This document shows, one piece after another, positions 1-7,288 of a stretch of 42,596 nt of DNA (positions are counted from its first letter, which is position 1; each line of letters starts with the position of its first letter). The notes below the pieces were generated by a model. It was not told where the DNA came from, did no database searches, and saw nothing but the letters and a program-made list of their open reading frames with translations. A program made the translations under genes and the position numbers. The stretch is taken from contig CAIRHO010000034.1 in assembly GCA_903878415.1 (NCBI GenBank), positions 1 through 42,596 of the forward strand, given 5' to 3'. This DNA comes from an uncultured Actinomycetes bacterium. GTDB taxonomy: Bacteria > Actinomycetota > Actinomycetes > Nanopelagicales > Nanopelagicaceae.

Positions 1-67
1 ATTTTCGAGCGCTCTTACCTTTCATCCAAAAATACGCCTCAGGCAGCACACTCACATTTTCGAACAT
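1..67 (-). CDS. N-terminal fragment of an unidentified protein, cut by the left edge
   Basis: The minus strand is open from an ATG at 67-65 to the window edge, giving 22 residues (starting MFENVSVLPE). The same frame is open upstream to a stop at 160-158. The ATG is preceded by TACCTT and exactly six bases, the leaderless-start pattern used by many other genes in this window, which is the main reason to believe it. Too little protein is present to assign a family. It could also be chance open frame, since a plus-strand frame is open here too. Confidence 0.4.
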   Translation of the reverse strand, partial: MFENVSVLPEAYFWMKGKSARK

Positions 68-73
68 GACGCG

Positions 74-79
74 AAGGTA
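74..79 (-). promoter_or_regulatory. -10 box of a likely leaderless promoter
   Basis: The minus strand reads TACCTT, then six bases, then the ATG at 67. This fits the TANNNT-N6-start pattern repeated across the window. No convincing -35 was identified. Confidence 0.35.
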
Positions 80-178
80 CTCCAACCGCTCAAACTTTCG
101 ACTTGGGAGATGCGCCTTACCTAGGATAGATTTCGCCTTGCTCTTGCTGGTCGTCTTTTATCGGGTAGCTGGAGTTTT

Positions 179-251
179 GCGGACGTAGCGCCGGTGGTAG
201 CGCGGACCCTGGCCAAGGTTCAGGTCGCCGGTTCGATCCCGGTCGTCCGCT
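179..251 (+). tRNA. tRNA-Gly(GCC), with an unusual anticodon loop
   Basis: A 73-nt cloverleaf: 7-bp acceptor stem GCGGACG/CGTCCGC, D stem GCGC/GCGC, T arm GCCGG-TTCGATC-CCGGT and discriminator T. No CCA is encoded. The anticodon loop reads TGGCCAA, giving anticodon GCC at 34-36. T73 fits tRNA-Gly, and the lack of a G3:U70 pair argues against Ala(GGC). Three normally fixed features are off: base 33 is G instead of T, base 14 is C instead of A, and the anticodon stem has a C29-T41 mismatch. It may be a functional variant, a decaying extra copy, or carry sequence errors. Confidence 0.75.
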
Positions 252-270
252 CGGTGCTTACTACACCCAC

Positions 271-341
271 GGTCGGGTGGCCGAGAGGCGAGGCTCGGGA
301 CTGCAAATCCCGCTACACGGGTTCAAATCCCGTCCCGACCT
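271..341 (+). tRNA. tRNA-Cys(GCA)
   Basis: A 71-nt cloverleaf with acceptor stem GGTCGGG/CCCGACC, anticodon stem CGGGA/TCCCG around loop CTGCAAA (anticodon GCA, normal T33), T arm ACGGG-TTCAAAT-CCCGT and discriminator T, as expected for Cys. CCA is not encoded. It starts 19 bases after the tRNA-Gly and is probably co-transcribed with it. Confidence 0.95.
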
Positions 342-367
342 CCACATTCCTAAATAAACATTTACCG

Positions 368-373
368 TAAAGT
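368..373 (+). promoter_or_regulatory. -10 box of a leaderless promoter for the ROK kinase
   Basis: TAAAGT is followed by six bases (cggcgc) and the ATG at 380. Transcription would start at or next to the start codon, and there is no Shine-Dalgarno sequence in between. Confidence 0.55.
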
Positions 374-379
374 CGGCGC

Positions 380-1318
380 ATGTCTTCATCCCAATATCTA
401 ATCGGCATCGATGTTGGCGGCACAAAAATAACAATTGGACTCTATAGCCCAACCTGCGAACTCCAACAAAATTATCGGATTGATTCTGGGAATCGTTCCG
501 CTGCAGATATTGAATTCGACATTAGAAATGCAATTTCAGAGTTAGCAAAAATTCAAAGCTCGATTGTCAGCGTCGGAATCTCCAGCGCTGGACCAATTGA
601 TTTACAGCGCATTGAAATAAGTCCAGTAAATATTCCAGGTTTTCGTAAATTCCCATTGGGTGCAATTGTTCTAGATCAACTAGCAAGAAATGAATCGAAA
701 CCGAAGATTGCAATCCAAGGAGACATTATTGGAATGGCTAGGGCCGAGATTTCCCTTGATAGCACTCTCCAAACTTCTAGTGCCTTCTTGGTTAACGCCG
801 GAACTGGAATAGGTGGCGCATTAATTGCAAATGGCAAAGTGCTAACTGGCGATACTGGAAACTCTGGGTATTTCGGTCATGCATCGGTCACATTTGATGG
901 TCCAACATGCAAATGTGGTGCAATTGGATGTGTTGAGTTTTACGCCGGTGGTTCCGCAATGGTTTCTCGCGCTATTGAAAATGGCGTAACTCAACCAATA
1001 ACGGATTTTGCTGAATTGAATTCACTCGCTGAATCTGGTGACCAAGCAGCCCGAAGAACTATAGAAATTGGCGCATCTGCCATTGCGCAAGCCACAGTCA
1101 ATGTGATGCTAATAAACGACCTTTCAAAAATTATCTGCACAGGAGGCGTTGCTTTAAGTTCTGAAATTTTTTATCAGAAATTCATTTCTGACCTTGCTCT
1201 CCGGGTTAGACCTCATGCATTCTTGGCAAACCTAACCGTACGAAAAGCCCTTTTAAATAGCAGCAGTGCAGAGCTAGGCGCAGCCCTTTTAGCTCGTGAA
1301 GTAGTATTTTCCTCATGA
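380..1318 (+). CDS. ROK-family sugar kinase
   Basis: 312 residues, the usual ROK length. Visible: N-terminal phosphate-binding loop DVGGTK (11-16), a probable catalytic Asp in QGD near 115, the GTGIGG loop (141-146), and the ROK zinc site made of H167 and CKCGAIGC (177-184). These enzymes phosphorylate free hexoses or hexosamines in the cytosol using ATP. The sugar-contact Glu of the usual ExGH motif is replaced: the sequence reads GYFGH (163-167), so the substrate may differ from glucose. The next gene is a mannose-6-phosphate isomerase-type cupin overlapping by 4 bases, which suggests mannose or fructose as substrate (inference). A repressor role is unlikely because there is no helix-turn-helix domain. 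Confidence 0.85.
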   Translation: MSSSQYLIGIDVGGTKITIGLYSPTCELQQNYRIDSGNRSAADIEFDIRNAISELAKIQSSIVSVGISSAGPIDLQRIEISPVNIPGFRKFPLGAIVLDQLARNESKPKIAIQGDIIGMARAEISLDSTLQTSSAFLVNAGTGIGGALIANGKVLTGDTGNSGYFGHASVTFDGPTCKCGAIGCVEFYAGGSAMVSRAIENGVTQPITDFAELNSLAESGDQAARRTIEIGASAIAQATVNVMLINDLSKIICTGGVALSSEIFYQKFISDLALRVRPHAFLANLTVRKALLNSSSAELGAALLAREVVFSS

Positions 1319-1662
1319 CGCTAGAAAAATCCGACCGCCCTTGGGGAAATTATGAAGTCCTTTTCGAAACTAGTACTCATAAAGTAAAAACAATTACCGT
1401 AAAACCAGGGGCAAGGCTGTCACTACAACGTCATCAAAAAAGAGCAGAACATTGGTTTATTGTTTCTGGAAATGCGCTGGTGACAGTCGGCGAAAATAAA
1501 TTTGAGAAAATGTCTAATTCATCGGTAGATATAGAGATTGGCCAGTTGCATAGAATAGAAAATATCGGAAATAGCGACCTCGTCTTTATTGAAGTTCAAA
1601 CTGGCACATATTTCGGTGAAGATGATATCGAGCGTGTTGAAGATGATTTTGGACGGGCATAA
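1315..1662 (+). CDS. Stand-alone type II mannose-6-phosphate isomerase-like cupin
   Basis: 115 residues starting RPWGNYE, the typical opening of the cupin isomerase domain found at the C terminus of ManC-type bifunctional proteins. Cupin motif 1 is recognisable around RLSLQRHQKRAEHW (metal-binding His residues) and motif 2 around GQLHRIEN. The family converts mannose-6-phosphate to fructose-6-phosphate using a divalent metal. The start codon overlaps the kinase stop (ATGA), so the two are translationally coupled; kinase plus isomerase would bring a hexose such as mannose into glycolysis. Alternatively it is a generic sugar-phosphate cupin. Confidence 0.8.
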   Translation: MTLEKSDRPWGNYEVLFETSTHKVKTITVKPGARLSLQRHQKRAEHWFIVSGNALVTVGENKFEKMSNSSVDIEIGQLHRIENIGNSDLVFIEVQTGTYFGEDDIERVEDDFGRA

Positions 1663-1691
1663 ATCCAATATATGATTCACTAAGAAAAGAA

Positions 1692-1764
1692 GGACCGTTG
1701 GCGCAGCTGGTAGCGCGTTTCCTCGACATGGAAAAGGTCACTGGTTCGATCCCAGTACGGTCCA
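1692..1764 (+). tRNA. tRNA-Val(GAC), with C at position 33
   Basis: A 73-nt cloverleaf with perfect stems: acceptor GGACCGT/ACGGTCC, D stem GCGC/GCGC, anticodon stem TTTCC/GGAAA, T arm ACTGG-TTCGATC-CCAGT, discriminator A. The loop TCGACAT places GAC at 34-36, and A35, C36 and A73 are Val identity elements. Base 33 is C where nearly all elongator tRNAs have U. CCA is not encoded. Confidence 0.88.
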
Positions 1765-1773
1765 CTAAAGAGA

Positions 1774-2745
1774 TCAAATTGCCAAAAATTTATCAATTCG
1801 CTTTGAAGTTTCTTCCAGATATGTGGGAATCATAGCTCGATGCTCTTTATTATCGGTTTCGTACAAGTAATTAAGTAACATCAACCTCCGATGTAGAAGT
1901 AACGCTCGCAATTCCTCATCGCTGTAAATCGGTAAAGGTGCAATCGATTTATAACCTGACAGCAGCGCTTCATCTTGATCCGGCGTATCTAAATAGTAAA
2001 GCGCAGTAGCAATGTCTTGGATTCGTAAACCAAAACCACAATCATCAAAATCCAATATCGAAAGTACTCCTGCGTTCCATTTGAGGTTCCAGCCATGCAG
2101 ATCCGCGTGAATCAACAAAGAATTTTCTCTCCGATACATTGCATCTGTAGTATCACCAATTTTTTTAAAAGCCGCCGCAATCCTTGATTTGTCGCTCTCT
2201 TTGAGTTGACTCTTAATGCTTAAGAGCAAATCTTCGGTTTCCCAGAATGGATCTTTAAACGAAGGCAAAACTGCACCTTTTGGCAAAACAAAATCTCTAC
2301 TCATTATGTGCATTAGCGCCATACTCTTGCCAACTAAAAACAGCTGCTCTGCGGAGGGTTCATCTCCGACATCTTCTCCATGTACCCAACCAAAGAGAAC
2401 GCAATTTAGCTCCTTACCTATGATTAGAGAAAATTTCGTTGTGACATATTCGCCTGCGAGATTACAAATTGGTTTGGCTACATTAACTATGCCAAGCTCG
2501 CAGAGTTGTTTTACCCAAGCAATTTCGCCCCTAATATTTTCGATACTTCTGGGAGAATTTATATTGATACGCAACGCAAAGCATTTGCCATCTAAGGATA
2601 CTATTTTGAAAGTAGCGTTATATTCATAATTAATCGAAGTAATCTCTTGCGCTTGTATTCCGTATTCGGACAATACCAATCGTGACAATTCTTCAAGTTG
2701 CCTTACCTGCTGCGATTGATCTTGTTCAATAAAATCTGAGTTCAC
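1774..2745 (-). CDS. APH/homoserine-kinase-type small-molecule kinase
   Basis: 323 residues of the protein-kinase-like APH fold (PF01636). The Brenner/catalytic loop HADLHGWN and the metal-binding DFDD (in LSILDFDDCGFG) are both intact, so it should be an active ATP- or GTP-dependent kinase of a small hydroxylated substrate. Candidates in this family include homoserine, hydroxylysine, aminoglycosides and amino alcohols; the substrate cannot be read from sequence. The GTG start overlaps the stop of the M48 protease gene upstream by 4 bases, so the two form an operon. It ends 9 bases from the tRNA-Val gene. Confidence 0.8.
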   Translation of the reverse strand: MNSDFIEQDQSQQVRQLEELSRLVLSEYGIQAQEITSINYEYNATFKIVSLDGKCFALRININSPRSIENIRGEIAWVKQLCELGIVNVAKPICNLAGEYVTTKFSLIIGKELNCVLFGWVHGEDVGDEPSAEQLFLVGKSMALMHIMSRDFVLPKGAVLPSFKDPFWETEDLLLSIKSQLKESDKSRIAAAFKKIGDTTDAMYRRENSLLIHADLHGWNLKWNAGVLSILDFDDCGFGLRIQDIATALYYLDTPDQDEALLSGYKSIAPLPIYSDEELRALLLHRRLMLLNYLYETDNKEHRAMIPTYLEETSKRIDKFLAI

Positions 2746-3980
2746 TTGAGTCTTGCTAACCTCTGCAATATTGGTGGATGCGAGTAATGAACTGCAACAT
2801 AAACTGGATGTGGGTTTAAGTTACTCAACGAATTAACAGAAAGCTTCTTTAAAGCCGAATACATATACTCGACTGCCCCTGGATAAGTTTCAATCGAATA
2901 TTGATCAGCTTGATACTCATTATGCCGTGAGAATGAATTATTGATTAAACCAAGAACTGTAGAAACCGGTATGAAAAGTAAGAAGAATGCCAACATTGAA
3001 AGGTGGAAACTCGGAATCTTTGATCCGAGCGCCGCAGAAAGATTTGGATTACTTAATAGCCAACCCATAAGCGAGAACATAATCAGCGTTTGAACCTGGC
3101 TAAAAAGAAACATAGTAAAAATGTGCTTTCGCTTGTAATGACCCACTTCGTGCGCTAAAACGGCGACAATTTCTTTAGTATTTAATTTCTCGATCAACGT
3201 GTCATATAAACCAATGATTTTAACTTTGCCCATTCCGGAGAAAAAAGCGTTCAATTTCGTAGAGCGCTTGGAGGCATCCATTTCATATAACTTAGAAAGT
3301 GGGAACCCTTGGGAATTGCAATAGATTTCGATCTCATCGCGTAACTCTCCCTCTGGGAGCGGTTTCAACTTATTGAAAATCGGCAAAAAGATGCGCGTCC
3401 CAAAAACAAACATAAAAAGAGTAAAACTGGCAACAAGCAGCCAAGCCACCAGCCAAAAAACACTTTGCAATTCTTGATAAATCCATGCGATAGCGTAAAG
3501 CAACGGTAATCCAATTCCTAAGCTCAGTAACAAATTCTTAACCTGATCAGCAATAAATAACCGTGGCGTAGTTTTATTAAAATCATATTTTGTTTCTATT
3601 ACAAAAGTTGAATAGATGCTCGCTGGGAGCGATCCAATTGCGCTTACTACTATTAGAACCGCAATAAAAATTACAGTTACTAAGAGATTGTCAGAAATTC
3701 GTTCACGAATAAAATTATCAATTTTTGCAAAAACACCAAGTATTATTGCGGCAAGTATCACGCAAGTACTAATTACAGATGAGAGACTTTCAAGCTTGTA
3801 ATTAGCAGTTCCATACGCCATTGATTTCTGATAATCCGCAGCGGTATAAATCTCGGCCGCTTGCGGGCTAAGAGGTTGATTTTTAGATTGTTCATTAAGA
3901 AAATTGATAACGCGTCCAGATGCGAAATCGATAAGAACTAAAGTTACTATCCCGATTAAAATCCAATCAGCGGTACTCAT
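2742..3980 (-). CDS. Ste24/HtpX-type M48 membrane metalloprotease
   Basis: 412 residues. The N-terminal half has several membrane helices matching the Ste24 (CAAX protease 1) N-terminal domain, including a start near WILIGIVTLVLIDF. The C-terminal M48 domain holds the zinc motif HEVGH (about 277-281) and the third-ligand region NEYQADQYS. The segment FFSGMGKVKIIGLYD before the active site is typical of Ste24. In bacteria the family cleaves membrane or misfolded proteins; prenyl proteins are not expected. A clear Shine-Dalgarno (AGGAGA) precedes the ATG. It is first in an operon with the APH-type kinase. Confidence 0.88.
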   Translation of the reverse strand: MSTADWILIGIVTLVLIDFASGRVINFLNEQSKNQPLSPQAAEIYTAADYQKSMAYGTANYKLESLSSVISTCVILAAIILGVFAKIDNFIRERISDNLLVTVIFIAVLIVVSAIGSLPASIYSTFVIETKYDFNKTTPRLFIADQVKNLLLSLGIGLPLLYAIAWIYQELQSVFWLVAWLLVASFTLFMFVFGTRIFLPIFNKLKPLPEGELRDEIEIYCNSQGFPLSKLYEMDASKRSTKLNAFFSGMGKVKIIGLYDTLIEKLNTKEIVAVLAHEVGHYKRKHIFTMFLFSQVQTLIMFSLMGWLLSNPNLSAALGSKIPSFHLSMLAFFLLFIPVSTVLGLINNSFSRHNEYQADQYSIETYPGAVEYMYSALKKLSVNSLSNLNPHPVYVAVHYSHPPILQRLARLK

Positions 3981-4002
3981 AATTTTCTCCTAACATCTAC
4001 AA

Positions 4003-4626
4003 TTATTTTTTGTCTAGCGGGCGTAATTCCGATACTTTATCGGAAATATTTGTTTTCCCATCCTTTAATAACCCCGCAATAACACCATCTAAATCTGCTT
4101 TAGTTTTGTTCTGACTCATCTTGAACGAAACTTCAATACGGGTAACTTTTAGTTCAACTCCAACAATTGCACGTAATTGCCCCGCCACATAATCTTCTGG
4201 AGCATCATCCAATTTCCAAGGTTTAGCGCGGGTAGCCTCGAATTTATTAGTTAAAGCACTTACTTGTTGGCGTAACCAGGAAACGTCATCATGAATTACC
4301 AGTTCGCCATAAACATGCGCTGTCATGTAATCCCAAGTAGGTACAACTTTTCCGTGTTCTTGTTTCGATGCATACCAAGATGGTGAGATATATGAATCGT
4401 TTGAAGTTGAGATAAAGAGCGCATCTTCAGTTGTACCGTACGACCATTGTTGATTGCCTCGGGCTAGATGTCCAACAATTGAATTAGTTTCTTCTTGAAA
4501 ATTAACTGGTATAAATGTTGCGATTAATCCTGCTGATGTATGAGAAACTAAATGGCCTGAATTTATTGATCTTAGAAATATTTGGCCGGCTTCATCACTA
4601 GGTTCGAAGTGTTTCGGGATATACAT
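4003..4626 (-). CDS. PaiB-like FMN-binding protein
   Basis: 207 residues beginning MYIPKHFE, the characteristic opening of the PaiB / 'FMN-binding negative transcriptional regulator' family (PF04299, split-barrel flavoprotein fold). Conserved parts such as HLARGNQQW and the PSWYASKQ..GKVVPTWDY region are present. In Bacillus PaiB works with the polyamine acetyltransferase PaiA; biochemical function is otherwise poorly known, and DNA binding is not visible in the sequence. It is the last gene of the opp operon, 3 bases after the DapB-like gene. Two GNAT acetyltransferases lie in the divergent cluster, which makes a link to amine metabolism possible. Confidence 0.8.
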   Translation of the reverse strand: MYIPKHFEPSDEAGQIFLRSINSGHLVSHTSAGLIATFIPVNFQEETNSIVGHLARGNQQWSYGTTEDALFISTSNDSYISPSWYASKQEHGKVVPTWDYMTAHVYGELVIHDDVSWLRQQVSALTNKFEATRAKPWKLDDAPEDYVAGQLRAIVGVELKVTRIEVSFKMSQNKTKADLDGVIAGLLKDGKTNISDKVSELRPLDKK

Positions 4627-4629
4627 GAT

Positions 4630-5424
4630 CTACCCGAGTAATATATTTTCTAGCCCGCGCGTTAAGCCAACTGTACTTACAACGGCCTTAGCAGCTAATA
4701 GAGTTCCATCAACATAAGGTTCTGCAGAACTTCCAGCGTCAAATTTAATTGATAGCCGTTGATCCGGTAAACCAAATATCACTTCAGTAGACACTACAAA
4801 ACTTGGTAGCCGAATCGAATGCACCTGAGTTCCGCCAATATCAGCTCCCCTGGCTTCTTGCGGGCCAGCAATATCTTTAACCGGCACACCAATTTCTGGT
4901 TTATGTACTGCGCTCAATTTCTCGGCTAGTTCGCGAGCAGTGCCACTAGGTACATCGGGTTTCTTCTTACTTGCGTAATCTATAACTTCCCATTGCGGCA
5001 AATGTTTAGCAACCATCAGAGCTGCAGCTTGAGCTAACGCAGCGGTGAGCGCGTAATTCCCAGCCGCAATTACGCCAACATTTTTTGCTTTGGCCGCGCT
5101 TTCTATCTCTGCAAAATCCGCTGCCGACATTCCAGAAGATCCGACAACCACATGTACCCCAGCAGCTATTGCAGCGAGAGTATTTGCTTTAACCGATGCA
5201 TGTCCGGTGTATTCGATCATTACATCAACACCTTGCAAACCTTCTTTAATATCAGAGTAAATCGGCGTTCCCCAATGAGTATTTACTAAAACTTCACCTA
5301 AATCCTGGCCGCCGGTACTCCTGGTGAGCGCTGCTGTTAATTCGAAATCGCTACTCGAGTGAAGTGCGTTTGCTAACGCTTTGCCAGTCCAACCAGTTGC
5401 GCCAGCCAAGAGAACTTTTATCAT
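4630..5424 (-). CDS. DapB-like NAD(P)H-dependent reductase lacking the catalytic His pair
   Basis: 264 residues with the DapB two-domain layout: N-terminal Rossmann motif GATGWTG (about 8-14), a VVVGSSG nucleotide-binding segment, and the C-terminal substrate loop KPDVPSGTA. In true 4-hydroxy-tetrahydrodipicolinate reductases the substrate loop is preceded by a His-His pair that includes the proton donor; here the same place reads IDYASKKKPD, so both histidines are gone (Asp-Tyr instead) while the downstream Lys remains. It is therefore a divergent DapB homologue, probably reducing another cyclic imine or related compound, not the lysine-biosynthesis enzyme. It sits in an operon with an oligopeptide transporter and an EamA exporter. 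Confidence 0.75.
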   Translation of the reverse strand: MIKVLLAGATGWTGKALANALHSSSDFELTAALTRSTGGQDLGEVLVNTHWGTPIYSDIKEGLQGVDVMIEYTGHASVKANTLAAIAAGVHVVVGSSGMSAADFAEIESAAKAKNVGVIAAGNYALTAALAQAAALMVAKHLPQWEVIDYASKKKPDVPSGTARELAEKLSAVHKPEIGVPVKDIAGPQEARGADIGGTQVHSIRLPSFVVSTEVIFGLPDQRLSIKFDAGSSAEPYVDGTLLAAKAVVSTVGLTRGLENILLG

Positions 5425-5434
5425 GAAATAAACC

Positions 5435-6316
5435 TTATCCCTTATGCTCTTTTGTTACTAATAGAACGCCAAGCGCAGCTAGTCCCATTCCTAAAATTCC
5501 GATCAGGCCAATTCGCTCTCCAAAAAGAATATAAGCCTGTATTGCAGTTGAAGGCGGCACTAGGTAATACAAACTGGAAACTGTACTTGCGCTATCAGTA
5601 CGGAGCATAAAAAATAGTAGAAAAATTGATCCAATTGAAAGCGCCATGACTATCCAAGTTATAGCCAGAATAAAACGAAGATTCACTATTACCGTTGTAT
5701 CTTCGAAAATTACCGCTAGTACAAAATAAATGGCCGTCGCAGCGGCATACTGCACCGCTGTGCCAGATAGGAAAGGAATTCCTGAACCAGTTCGTTTCTG
5801 CAATAAATATCCAACAGTTGTCCCAACTAACGCTAAGAAGCAAGAAAATAAACCAAGCGCTGAAAAACTAGATGAGTAATCGCCTTTGAAAACTCGTGGA
5901 AGCAAAAGCAGTGCCACCCCGATTAATCCAAGTAATAATCCAGCAATCTGAACCACCCTCAGCTTTTCGCCGAACATTGGAATGGCGATTAAGGAAACAA
6001 AAATCGGTTGCAAACTTACGATCACAGCAGCTATCCCAGCAGATACCCCTAGATGCACGGCGTAAAATACGCCAGCTATATAGAGAACGTGTAAAAAAAC
6101 GCTGACCAAAACTGATTCCTTGATCTGTGCCTTAGATATCCGTAAAGTCTCGTTAGCTAGTTTTGCAAGTGCTACCAAAATTATTGTGGCGAAAAAATAT
6201 CTAATTGCTAGGAAGGTGAAAGGCGACGCGTACGGCAAAATATACTTAGCGCCAACAAATCCAGTGCTCCAAAGTAAAACAAAGATCCCGGGAGCAAACC
6301 GCTTAATTAATAGCAA
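5435..6316 (-). CDS. EamA/DMT-family transporter
   Basis: 293 residues with about ten hydrophobic helices and the internal repeat of two EamA domains (conserved LLWSTGFVGAKY start; second-repeat region LYYLVPPSTAIQAYILFGE). DMT proteins export or import amino acids and related metabolites across the inner membrane; the substrate is not predictable. The start chosen is TTG at 6316, four bases after the OppF stop, with no strong Shine-Dalgarno, so the exact start is uncertain. It lies inside the opp operon, which suggests it handles a product of what Opp imports. Confidence 0.85.
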   Translation of the reverse strand: MLLIKRFAPGIFVLLWSTGFVGAKYILPYASPFTFLAIRYFFATIILVALAKLANETLRISKAQIKESVLVSVFLHVLYIAGVFYAVHLGVSAGIAAVIVSLQPIFVSLIAIPMFGEKLRVVQIAGLLLGLIGVALLLLPRVFKGDYSSSFSALGLFSCFLALVGTTVGYLLQKRTGSGIPFLSGTAVQYAAATAIYFVLAVIFEDTTVIVNLRFILAITWIVMALSIGSIFLLFFMLRTDSASTVSSLYYLVPPSTAIQAYILFGERIGLIGILGMGLAALGVLLVTKEHKG

Positions 6317-6319
6317 TTT

Positions 6320-7288
6320 CTAAGCTTCTGGAAAATGACATGCAACTAATGATTTCCCGATCTGTATCAATGGTGGTTTGGTGGTGCAAACATCTTGAGT
6401 CTTCCAACACCGAGTTCTAAACCGACATCCAGAAGGCGGGCTGATTGGGCTAGGAATATCCCCCGAGAGTCTTATTCGTTCTCGCGCGCCGACCGCGTCA
6501 GGATCAGCACTAGGTACCGCCGACATTAATGCCTTTGTATATGGGTGCTTAGGATTGGCATATAAATTAACGTGATCCGATACTTCTACAATATTTCCGG
6601 CATACATAACTGCCACGCGTTTAGAAAAATGTCGTACTACAGCGAGATCATGTGCAATGAAAATAAAAGACAAATTGAATTCAGTTTGCAAACTCTGCAA
6701 TAGATTGAGAATTTGCGCCTGGATAGATACATCGAGAGCGCTAACCGGTTCATCCGCGATGATTAATTTAGGTTTCAATGCCAGAGCTCGTGCGATACCG
6801 ATTCGTTGCCTTTGACCACCAGAGAATTCATGAGGATACCGGTTGTAATGCTCTGGATTAAGTCCAACGATTTCAAGTAGTTCTTGAACTTGTTTTTTAA
6901 CATCAATACCGTACTTTTTTCCATGAATTTTTAATGGGGTTGCAATAATTGTTCCAACTGTATGGCGCGGATTTAAAGACGCATATGGATCTTGAAAAAT
7001 CATTTGGATTTGCGGACGCAAATTTCTAAATTCATTCAATTTCATATTGGTAATATCTTGACCACTGAATTCAATATTTCCTGAAGTGGCTGGGATCAGC
7101 TTGGTAATTAATCTGCCGGTTGTAGATTTTCCGCAACCAGATTCGCCTACCAAGCCAAGAGTTTCGCCTGTGGCAATCTCGAAAGATACATCATCAACCG
7201 CATGAACGAATTCACGTTTTCCAAAAAAGTTATGGTTTTTACTCGGAAAATGTTTAGTCAATCCCGACACTTTTAAAAGTGGTTTCAT
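6320..7288 (-). CDS. Oligopeptide/dipeptide ABC transporter ATPase, OppF-type
   Basis: 322 residues. Walker A GESGCGKST (48-56), Q-loop region QMIFQDPYASLNP, signature FSGGQRQR, Walker B LIIADEPVSALD and the switch His in IFIAHD are all intact. The C-terminal OppD/F extension (PPSGCRFRTRC, with paired cysteines that in relatives can bind an Fe-S cluster) is present. It forms the ATPase dimer with OppD at the membrane. The ATG overlaps the OppD stop by 4 bases. Confidence 0.93.
   Translation of the reverse strand: MKPLLKVSGLTKHFPSKNHNFFGKREFVHAVDDVSFEIATGETLGLVGESGCGKSTTGRLITKLIPATSGNIEFSGQDITNMKLNEFRNLRPQIQMIFQDPYASLNPRHTVGTIIATPLKIHGKKYGIDVKKQVQELLEIVGLNPEHYNRYPHEFSGGQRQRIGIARALALKPKLIIADEPVSALDVSIQAQILNLLQSLQTEFNLSFIFIAHDLAVVRHFSKRVAVMYAGNIVEVSDHVNLYANPKHPYTKALMSAVPSADPDAVGARERIRLSGDIPSPISPPSGCRFRTRCWKTQDVCTTKPPLIQIGKSLVACHFPEA

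Noticed and set aside
1-178. Integrase or mobile element next to the tRNA genes
   Set aside because: No integrase motif, direct repeat of the tRNA end or inverted repeat was seen; only a short open frame at the edge.
179-251. Reading this tRNA as tRNA-Ala(GGC)
   Set aside because: That needs the anticodon loop shifted by one base, which breaks the anticodon stem. The acceptor stem lacks G3:U70 and the discriminator is T, both against Ala.
4630-5424. Canonical dapB for lysine biosynthesis
   Set aside because: The catalytic His-His pair is absent and the operon has no lysine-biosynthesis gene, so only a DapB-like call is supported.
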